Positions 1 through 4,724 of a stretch of DNA of 5,988 nt are shown piece after piece (the stretch's first letter is position 1; each line of letters opens with the position of its first letter). The notes under the pieces are model-generated. The model saw only the letters and a list, made by a program, of their open reading frames with translations, was not told the origin of the DNA and searched no databases. A program made the position numbers and the translations under genes. Origin of the DNA: Candidatus Shapirobacteria bacterium (GTDB lineage: Bacteria; Patescibacteriota; Microgenomatia; UBA12405); assembly GCA_003647605.1 (NCBI GenBank), contig QMND01000042.1, forward strand, positions 1 to 5,988. The letters are read 5' to 3'.

Positions 1-23
1 AATACTAAATACTTTTTACATTT

Positions 24-84
24 TCCATGGGATTTGCCTGTCGGTAGGTAGGTTGTCGAACTTTTCGCAATGACAGGTTTTTTT
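24..84. repeat. Nested hairpin, degenerate dispersed palindromic repeat and possible terminator
   Basis: CCTGTC at 37-42 pairs with GACAGG at 72-77. Inside it, TTGTCGAA (53-60) folds on TTCGCAA (64-70) with a 3-nt loop and one bulged base. The 43-52 stretch between the arms is a short GGTA tandem. Seven Ts follow the outer arm (78-84), so the element could stop + strand transcription arriving from a gene left of the window. Read on the minus strand it begins CCTGTCATTGCGA and ends near GGCAAATCCCATGG. From memory, this resembles the widespread GTCATTGCGA...GGCAATCCC class of dispersed bacterial palindromes. The hairpin is directly visible; the family link is an inference. Only 6 bp support the outer stem, so terminator strength is uncertain. 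Confidence 0.5.
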
Positions 85-98
85 GATGATTTTTCTTA

Positions 99-126
99 TT
101 GACTTTTTATATGAGTATGTTAGTAT
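99..126 (+). promoter_or_regulatory. Promoter of the toxin-antitoxin operon
   Basis: TTGACT at 99-104 matches the -35 consensus at five of six bases. TAGTAT at 121-126 matches the -10 consensus at four of six, with a 16-bp spacer. A start about seven bases downstream would fall at or next to the antitoxin ATG at 133, giving a leaderless or nearly leaderless mRNA. No Shine-Dalgarno sequence is present before that ATG, which agrees with this. Confidence 0.5.
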
Positions 127-135
127 GTATATATG
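108..135 (+). promoter_or_regulatory. Candidate antitoxin operator, TAT(A/G) phased every 8 bp
   Basis: TATA at 108 and TATG at 116, 124 and 132 recur at exactly 8-bp intervals, and AGTATGT is repeated directly at 114-120 and 122-128. The array covers the -10 box and the antitoxin start codon. Ribbon-helix-helix antitoxins commonly bind short repeated subsites over their own promoter as adjacent dimers, so this is a reasonable autoregulatory operator. The spacing is seen in the sequence; binding is inferred. AT-rich sequence makes some chance repetition likely. Confidence 0.35.
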
Positions 136-396
136 CAGAAAGTAGTTAGAACAACATTTACAGCACCCGATGATTTTTTGAGAGTGGCAAAATATTATGC
201 TTTGTCCAAGAAAATAAGTTTGAGTGAGTTAATTAGACAGAGTTTGATTAAAAACATGAAAATTATTTATCCATTAGTAAAAAAAAAGCAGGTTTCTATG
301 TTGGATTTGGCAGGTATGTATAACTTGGGTGGTAAAAAGCCACCGAGTAGAAATAAGCTTTATGAAGAACATATTAAGAAAAAAATTAGCCTTTGA
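133..396 (+). CDS. Ribbon-helix-helix antitoxin (VapB-type)
   Basis: This 87-residue protein is predicted to neutralise the PIN toxin encoded directly downstream and to repress its own promoter. Residues about 2-12 form the expected DNA-contacting beta strand (VVRTTFTAP). Residues 13-27 and 30-43 form the two helices of a ribbon-helix-helix fold, the second with the typical SLSELIRQSL pattern. The basic tail (about 44-87) is the usual toxin-wrapping region. ATG at 133 is the natural start because the beta strand begins immediately after it. No ribosome-binding site is visible, and the promoter position suggests leaderless initiation. The end overlaps the toxin gene by 35 nt in another frame, an arrangement typical of toxin-antitoxin pairs. 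I cannot assign a named subfamily. The fold call is fairly secure from the sequence pattern; the partner assignment rests mainly on context. Confidence 0.75.
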   Translation: MQKVVRTTFTAPDDFLRVAKYYALSKKISLSELIRQSLIKNMKIIYPLVKKKQVSMLDLAGMYNLGGKKPPSRNKLYEEHIKKKISL

Positions 397-805
397 TACT
401 AATATTTTAGTTTATTTTATTGACAAGGATTCTTTGTATAATAATTCGGCTGTAAGTGTTTTTAGAAAAATTGAAGAGAAAGATTGGGAGGTTGTTTTAA
501 CTCAACAAAATGTGACAGAATTGCTTAATGTTTTGTTGAAATATTATGGTTTTACACGAAAAAAAGCATTGACCACAGTTAGTGAGTTTTTGATGCGAAG
601 TAGTGGAGTCGTGTGTTCTTTGCCTGAAACTTTGAGCCATTTTTTAAGTTTGTATAAGAAATTTGGCAAGAAGAATAATATTTATGATGTGTATATGTTG
701 ACGGTGTTGGTTGATAACAAGGTGGATGTTTTAGTGGCGGAAAATAAAAAAGATTTTCCAAAGGGAGCTGGAGTAGAGGTTTTGAGTTTGAGAGAATTTG
801 GATAA
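362..805 (+). CDS. PIN-domain ribonuclease toxin (VapC-like)
   Basis: This 147-residue protein is a predicted Mg2+/Mn2+-dependent RNase of the PIN superfamily, acting in the cytoplasm on tRNA, rRNA or mRNA. The length fits a single PIN domain. Acidic residues fall where the active site expects them: D12 in FDTNILVYF, E53 in NVTELL, D109 in the NIYDVYM helix, and the final motif VAENKKDF with N128 and D131. The asparagine in that last motif is a common PIN variant, so the enzyme looks intact. I chose ATG at 362 because the DTN motif then lies at residue 12. An in-frame GTG at 329 would add eleven residues unlike any PIN N-terminus. No ribosome-binding site is evident, and translation is probably coupled to the overlapping antitoxin. 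The cellular target cannot be read from sequence. Confidence 0.85.
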   Translation: MKNILRKKLAFDTNILVYFIDKDSLYNNSAVSVFRKIEEKDWEVVLTQQNVTELLNVLLKYYGFTRKKALTTVSEFLMRSSGVVCSLPETLSHFLSLYKKFGKKNNIYDVYMLTVLVDNKVDVLVAENKKDFPKGAGVEVLSLREFG

Positions 806-833
806 TTGGAAGATTGAACGGGTGAGGTATAAT
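806..833 (+). promoter_or_regulatory. Promoter of the surface-glycan locus
   Basis: A perfect TATAAT lies at 828-833. TTGGAA at 806-811 (four of six -35 bases) precedes it with a 16-bp spacer. The -35 box begins immediately after the toxin stop codon. The expected transcription start near 840 leaves only about six bases before ATG 846. There is no Shine-Dalgarno sequence there, so a very short or leaderless transcript is likely. This box separates the toxin-antitoxin unit from the glycan genes. Confidence 0.55.
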
Positions 834-845
834 TAGAATTAGATT

Positions 846-1052
846 ATGAGTGTAAAGATTAATTTTAAAAAGATAAATTTAGTATTGATTGGGTTGATTG
901 GGATAGGAATGATTGGATTGTTGTTTAGGGTAGTTAAACAAAAAGACGAGTTTGTGGTGGTGGATATTTTATTGACTCGATCTCGAACGATAAGTGAAAG
1001 TGTGGGAAAGGGGAGCGTGAGTAGTGAACCGCCGGGGTGGTTAGTGGATTAA
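846..1052 (+). CDS. N-terminal fragment: membrane anchor, 68 residues
   Basis: This is the part that would be translated if TAA at 1050-1052 stops the ribosome. It holds a lysine-containing N-terminus, a Gly/Ile/Leu-rich membrane helix (about residues 10-30), and the first strand and PPGW motif (62-65) of the first repeat. It ends five residues short of that repeat's conserved glycine, so it cannot fold as a complete domain. ATG 846 lacks a ribosome-binding site but sits just after the predicted transcription start. It is unlikely to be an independent gene. Confidence 0.5.
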   Translation: MSVKINFKKINLVLIGLIGIGMIGLLFRVVKQKDEFVVVDILLTRSRTISESVGKGSVSSEPPGWLVD

Positions 1053-1103
1053 ATAAAAATAGGCAGAAGAGAAGAGACTTTTTCCGGTAAAAAAATAGCT
1101 GAA

Positions 1104-1658
1104 GTGTTGGAAATACAAAGTTACGAAGAAGGACCGAATAAAATAGCTGTATTTACGGTAAAATTGACAGTTAGTAGAAATTCGATGGGTTATAGATATA
1201 AACAAAAGCCGTTAGAGATAGGATCGACGATTGATTTGCTTTTGAATAATACAAGGGTAGGTGGAAATGTGATGGATATAAGGGATAGTAATAAACAAGA
1301 AGTTGTAGGTGGAAAACATAAAAAGCTGAAAGTTAGATTGTATAAAAGAAGACCGTGGTTTGCCAAGAAAATAAAGGTTGGAGATAAGAAGTTTGGTGTT
1401 GGGGGTGATAGAGTTCAGGTAGAAGTTTTAGCTAAGAAGGTTGGTTTATCTGAAGAATCGGTGCCAACAGCGAGGGGTTTAATGTTGACCGGTAATCCGA
1501 TGTATAGAGATATTGAGTTGGAATTGAAGTTATTAGTGAGCGATAGGGGCGGAGTTACTTATTTTGCTAATTATCAGCCGATTAAAGTTGGAAATAAATT
1601 GTATATACCAATGGAGGATTATAATTTATATGAAGCTGAGGTGATGGGTGTTGAATAA
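1104..1658 (+). CDS. C-terminal fragment: rest of the duplicated domain, 184 residues
   Basis: This is the open stretch after the nonsense codon, in the same frame as the anchor fragment. The first possible start in this stretch is GTG 1104, which has no ribosome-binding site and lies in the middle of a repeat (the EVL motif). Coding potential also extends upstream of it to codon 70 at 1053. Independent translation is therefore doubtful, and without the anchor the product would lack any export signal. It contains the end of repeat unit one and all of unit two (RPWF at fragment residues 83-86, IKVGD at 90-94). The stop overlaps the next gene by 11 nt. Confidence 0.5.
   Translation: MLEIQSYEEGPNKIAVFTVKLTVSRNSMGYRYKQKPLEIGSTIDLLLNNTRVGGNVMDIRDSNKQEVVGGKHKKLKVRLYKRRPWFAKKIKVGDKKFGVGGDRVQVEVLAKKVGLSEESVPTARGLMLTGNPMYRDIELELKLLVSDRGGVTYFANYQPIKVGNKLYIPMEDYNLYEAEVMGVE
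1638..1645 (+). promoter_or_regulatory. Strong ribosome-binding site for the PIG-V-like gene
   Basis: GAGGTGAT at 1638-1645 is an eight-base complement to the 16S rRNA tail and the best Shine-Dalgarno match in the window. It lies inside the end of the preceding gene, before the non-ATG starts GTG 1648 and TTG 1651. Measured from the GAGG core, the spacing is 6 nt to the GTG and 9 nt to the TTG. Confidence 0.65.
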
Positions 1659-2784
1659 AAAAGTTTTTATAGTAATTTTTTGGTGGTTTTTTATTACTCG
1701 TTTATTTTTGTTTGTTTTAGGTTTTTTGTCTAGATACTTAATGGATGATTTGACAGGTCAGCGTTTTTTTGAGGATGGATTAAGACCTACTGACAATATG
1801 TTGTTGGATGCTTGGGTTGTTTGGGATGCCGGATGGTATTTAGATATTGCTGAAAATGGTTATTCCCCTGATTCTCTTAATTGTAAGACAGATGGAAGTG
1901 GTTGTGAAGCAAATTATGTTTTTTTTCCTTTGTATCCTGTGTTGATAAAATTCTTTGGGAAGTTATTAGGAAATAATGTTTTTGCCGGTATTTTGTTTTC
2001 GAATATGTGCTTGTTTTTGTCTACCATATTTTTATTTAAGCTGTCGTTGTTTGAATTAGGCGAGAAGAAGTCTTTGGGTGTTGTTAAATATTTATTTTTA
2101 GTTCCGGTTTCGTTTATTTTTTCTGGAGTATTTTCAGAATCTTTGTTTTTATTGTTGCTAATTTTGTGTTTTTATTTTGCTAAAACGAATCGTTTTTTTT
2201 GGACGGGTTCTTTTGGTTTTTTATTATCTTTGTGTCGTTTTGTGGGTGTATTGGCATTTTTACCGTTAATATACATGTATTTCAAAAAGATATGTTTTGA
2301 TTGGAAAAAAATAGGAGTGGATTTTTATTGGTTATTGTTGATACCAGTCGGATTTGTTTTGTATATGTATTTTGTATATCTTTTAACAGGTGATTTTTTT
2401 GCTCATTTTAAGATAACCATGATGTGGGTTACAGGTAAACAATTACTTTTACCCACGACTCATTTACTTAGAGGATTATTTTCTGGAAATGTAGAGGAAA
2501 TATTTAATGTAGTTTATGTTTTGTTTTTTTTGTTATTGTTTTTATTTAATTTCAAAAAGTTGAAATTTGAATATATACTTTTGGTATTGTTATTAACTTT
2601 AGTTCCTTTGTCTACCGGCCTGCAAAGTATGCCCAGGTATTTGTTAGTGGTTTTTCCTTTATATGAGCTCTTGGCTAGGGTGGTGAACAAAACATATTGG
2701 GATGAATTACTGTCTGTTTTCTTTGCGTTATTACAAGGTTTTTTGTTTGTTTTTTGGGTTAATGGTTTTTCTATTGTTTATTGA
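1648..2784 (+). CDS. PIG-V/Gpi18-like polytopic mannosyltransferase (GT-C)
   Basis: This 378-residue integral membrane protein is predicted to move a mannose-type sugar from a polyprenyl-phosphate donor onto a glycan or glycolipid on the outer face of the membrane. After the first membrane helix, the first outer loop carries WDAGWYLDIAENGY (59-72), the hallmark WD...Y..IA..GY motif of PIG-V-like proteins; D60 is the likely catalytic acid. FFPLYP follows (92-97), and PRYLLVVFPLY (329-339) matches the late family motif. About nine or ten hydrophobic helices lie between and after these motifs. Cys79 and Cys86 sit in the same outer loop and could form a disulfide. The start is GTG 1648 or TTG 1651 (MNKKVF), both served by the GAGGTGAT site; no usable ATG lies nearby. 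The gene overlaps its predecessor by 11 nt, so translation is probably coupled. The family is confident; donor and acceptor are unknown. Confidence 0.82.
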   Translation: MLNKKVFIVIFWWFFITRLFLFVLGFLSRYLMDDLTGQRFFEDGLRPTDNMLLDAWVVWDAGWYLDIAENGYSPDSLNCKTDGSGCEANYVFFPLYPVLIKFFGKLLGNNVFAGILFSNMCLFLSTIFLFKLSLFELGEKKSLGVVKYLFLVPVSFIFSGVFSESLFLLLLILCFYFAKTNRFFWTGSFGFLLSLCRFVGVLAFLPLIYMYFKKICFDWKKIGVDFYWLLLIPVGFVLYMYFVYLLTGDFFAHFKITMMWVTGKQLLLPTTHLLRGLFSGNVEEIFNVVYVLFFLLLFLFNFKKLKFEYILLVLLLTLVPLSTGLQSMPRYLLVVFPLYELLARVVNKTYWDELLSVFFALLQGFLFVFWVNGFSIVY

Positions 2785-2796
2785 TGAATAACAATT

Positions 2797-2800
2797 GGAG
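2797..2800 (+). promoter_or_regulatory. Ribosome-binding site, closely spaced
   Basis: GGAG at 2797-2800 lies only 3 nt before ATG 2804, closer than usual. It supports ATG 2804 as the start of the deacetylase-glycosyltransferase gene in the 19-nt gap after the PIG-V-like gene. Confidence 0.45.
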
Positions 2801-2803
2801 TAA

Positions 2804-4723
2804 ATGAGATTTGATGCTGTGTTTTTTTCACCACATTTGGATGATGCGGTTTTGAGTTGTGGAGGGTTGATTACTAAGTTGATTAAAAAAGGTAAAAAAG
2901 TTTTGGTGGTGACAGTGTTTAGTAGTGGTCGGGAAGTAAAGGTTTCCAGTAGAACTAAGTGGTGGATTGGTCGTTGCGGTTTTAAAGATGTTGTTAAATT
3001 GTTTATGGAGAGGAGAATAGAGGACAGGAAAGTGGCGGCTAGTTTAGGTTTTGCGGTTAAGCATTTGGGTTTTATAGATGCAAGTTTTAGAGTGAGTAAA
3101 GAAATGGGCGTTTTGGTTTATAAAGGTTTTAAAGATGTGTTTGGGCAATCGAAAATTAAAGAGATTGATTTAAAAAAAAAGATTGAAAATAAATTATTGT
3201 CGCTATTGGATGGAAATTTAAGAAAGAAAGTAAAATTTTATTTTCCATTGGCTTTAGGTAATCATGTAGACCATTTGATACTAAGAGAAATTGGTATGGA
3301 TTTGAGCGGAAGTTATGGTATTTTATTTTGGGAGGATTATCCATATAGTTTGTATTTATCAGCGCAAAAACAGTTGCAAGATTTATCTGAAAAATTTGTT
3401 TTAAAGGAAGTGGAAGATGTGATGGATTTTGTTGAAATAAAAAGAGAGATGATTAGACATTATAAGTCGCAGGTGAAAAGTTTGTTTAGAAGAAAGAGAA
3501 TGTATTTATCAGCGAGGGAGACTTTTTATGAGTATAAAAAGGATAAAGGGAATGACAAAGACAAAAGAGTATTTTTTATAACAGATGAAATTGATGTGGG
3601 TGGAGCAAAGATTGCTAATGATTATTTATTAAGAGAACTAACAAAATTAAAATTGGATTTTAGGATTTATGAACAGGTGTCGCCGAATTTTAAGTATGGT
3701 TTTGTTGGTACAAAGAGACTATTTTGGTCGATTTTAAATTTTGTTGTTTATTTGAAAATTTGGGTGAAGAGAAGTGATGTGATTTTGACAACATCGCCTA
3801 ATTTAGTTTTTGCGATTTGGTTGATGAGGTTTTTGGGACTGATGGAAAAGATACCAAAGCTTTTTTATTATTGCCATAGTGATAGGAGTTTTTTTTCTAA
3901 GTCTATTAAAGGAGAGAAAAGTGGCTTGAGGTTTGTTTATCATAGATTTTATTTAATTTTTTATAAATGGTTAGAATTGAAGAGTGTTTTTTTAATAAAT
4001 AGAATAATTGTGCCAGGACAAAGTTATAAGGATAGATTGTTGGAGAAGTATGGAGGTAAAATAAATAAAGATTGGATTTATGTTGTACCACATGGAATTG
4101 ATAAGAGGAATTTTTATCCGGTTAGTGAAAAAGAAAAGTGGAGTTTGAGAAAAAAGTTGAAAATTGGTGTGAGGACAAAGATTATTGTTTATTGTGGCAG
4201 AATTGATCCATTCAAGGGGATTGATAAGTTGATTAAGTCGTTGCAATATATAGACTTGAAATTTCGAGTGAAGTTGATTATTTTGACTTTTGAGCCAGAC
4301 AAAGTAGTGAGACGGTATTTTGATTATTTAGTAAATTTATCTGGAATGTATAAAAAAAATAATTTGAGACAGGTTTTGTTTATATATCCAAAAAACAAGA
4401 AGGAAATTGCTGATTGGTATAGATTGGCTGATTGTGTGGTGTTGCCTTCAGAAATGGAAAGTTTTTCTATGGTGGCACTAGAGGCAGTATCTTGTGGTTC
4501 TGTTTTTGTGGGAACGGAAACTGGAATTATGAAAGATTTATTGTTAAGAATTGAATCTGATTTGTTGTTAAAAAGAACTGATTTTAAATATATATCTGGT
4601 AAAATAGATTATGTGCTTAATTTATCTGAGAGAAACAGAGAGGGAATTATCAAGAAAGGATTAACTGTAATTGATGATTATTCGTGGAAAAAGACAGCAA
4701 TGGACTTGGAACGGTGTATTTGA
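2804..4723 (+). CDS. PIG-L/LmbE-type deacetylase fused to GT4 glycosyltransferase
   Basis: This 639-residue predicted cytoplasmic protein has two enzyme modules. Residues 1 to about 245 are a PIG-L/LmbE-type Zn-dependent N-deacetylase. SPHLDD (9-14) gives the H11/D13/D14 metal and base set, HVDH (154-157) supplies the later ligand (H157 matching MshB His147), and EDYPY (177-181) and YKSQ (220-223) are further family motifs. A Lys/Asp-rich linker (about 245-255) leads to a GT-B fold GT4 glycosyltransferase. That module has VFFITDEIDVGGAK (256-269) as its first strand and glycine loop, GRIDPFKG (465-472) with donor-phosphate contacts R466 and K471, and the E-x7-E motif E552/E560. Each module is of normal family length (about 250 and 385 residues), so the protein looks like two complete genes joined. 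A T6 run at 3572-3577 marks the join and may reflect a one-base deletion. Expected role: transfer of a sugar and N-deacetylation of a GlcNAc-type residue. Substrates are not readable from sequence. Confidence 0.8.
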   Translation: MRFDAVFFSPHLDDAVLSCGGLITKLIKKGKKVLVVTVFSSGREVKVSSRTKWWIGRCGFKDVVKLFMERRIEDRKVAASLGFAVKHLGFIDASFRVSKEMGVLVYKGFKDVFGQSKIKEIDLKKKIENKLLSLLDGNLRKKVKFYFPLALGNHVDHLILREIGMDLSGSYGILFWEDYPYSLYLSAQKQLQDLSEKFVLKEVEDVMDFVEIKREMIRHYKSQVKSLFRRKRMYLSARETFYEYKKDKGNDKDKRVFFITDEIDVGGAKIANDYLLRELTKLKLDFRIYEQVSPNFKYGFVGTKRLFWSILNFVVYLKIWVKRSDVILTTSPNLVFAIWLMRFLGLMEKIPKLFYYCHSDRSFFSKSIKGEKSGLRFVYHRFYLIFYKWLELKSVFLINRIIVPGQSYKDRLLEKYGGKINKDWIYVVPHGIDKRNFYPVSEKEKWSLRKKLKIGVRTKIIVYCGRIDPFKGIDKLIKSLQYIDLKFRVKLIILTFEPDKVVRRYFDYLVNLSGMYKKNNLRQVLFIYPKNKKEIADWYRLADCVVLPSEMESFSMVALEAVSCGSVFVGTETGIMKDLLLRIESDLLLKRTDFKYISGKIDYVLNLSERNREGIIKKGLTVIDDYSWKKTAMDLERCI

Positions 4724-4724
4724 T

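Larger units (their letters stand above)
846..1658 (+). pseudogene. Membrane-anchored duplicated-domain protein with one in-frame nonsense codon
   Basis: Read through its single internal TAA (1050-1052, codon 69), this is one continuous 270-codon gene. It has a short basic N-terminus, one membrane segment (about residues 10-30) and a beta-rich outer part built of two related units. Unit one covers about residues 35-145 and unit two about 160-270. W65...IKIG (70-73) aligns without gaps to W171...IKVG (176-179), and the stop falls opposite Lys175. Both units continue with G...EVL, then an alternating-hydrophobic strand (KIAVFTVKLTVS against RDIELELKLLVS), then P-x-x-(I/V)-G, and end VMDI or VMGV. 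This organisation recalls DUF4330-type anchored proteins, from memory only. The reading frame after the stop is fully preserved, so the lesion is either very recent, a polymorphism or a sequencing error. Its position at the head of the glycan operon suggests a role in envelope assembly, but the function is unknown. Confidence 0.7.

Noticed and set aside
329..361. GTG 329 as the start of the PIN toxin
   Set aside because: It adds eleven residues with no PIN character, while ATG 362 places the DTN motif at the normal distance from the N-terminus.
579..761. Minus-strand open frame opposite the PIN toxin
   Set aside because: It lies wholly within a well-supported gene and shows no recognisable domain; its length is explained by AT-rich codon use on the other strand.
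814..819. TTGAAC as the -35 box of the glycan promoter
   Set aside because: It lies only 8 bp from TATAAT at 828; TTGGAA at 806-811 has the correct 16-bp spacing.
1050..1052. TAA reassigned as a sense codon
   Set aside because: TAA ends the PIN toxin at 803-805 and the broken gene itself at 1656-1658 in the expected places, and no other internal TAA is seen in conserved sequence.
3156..4246. Several minus-strand open frames inside the deacetylase-GT4 gene
   Set aside because: All are short, overlap conserved motifs of the + strand protein and have low-complexity Asn/Tyr/Phe-rich translations typical of antisense shadows.
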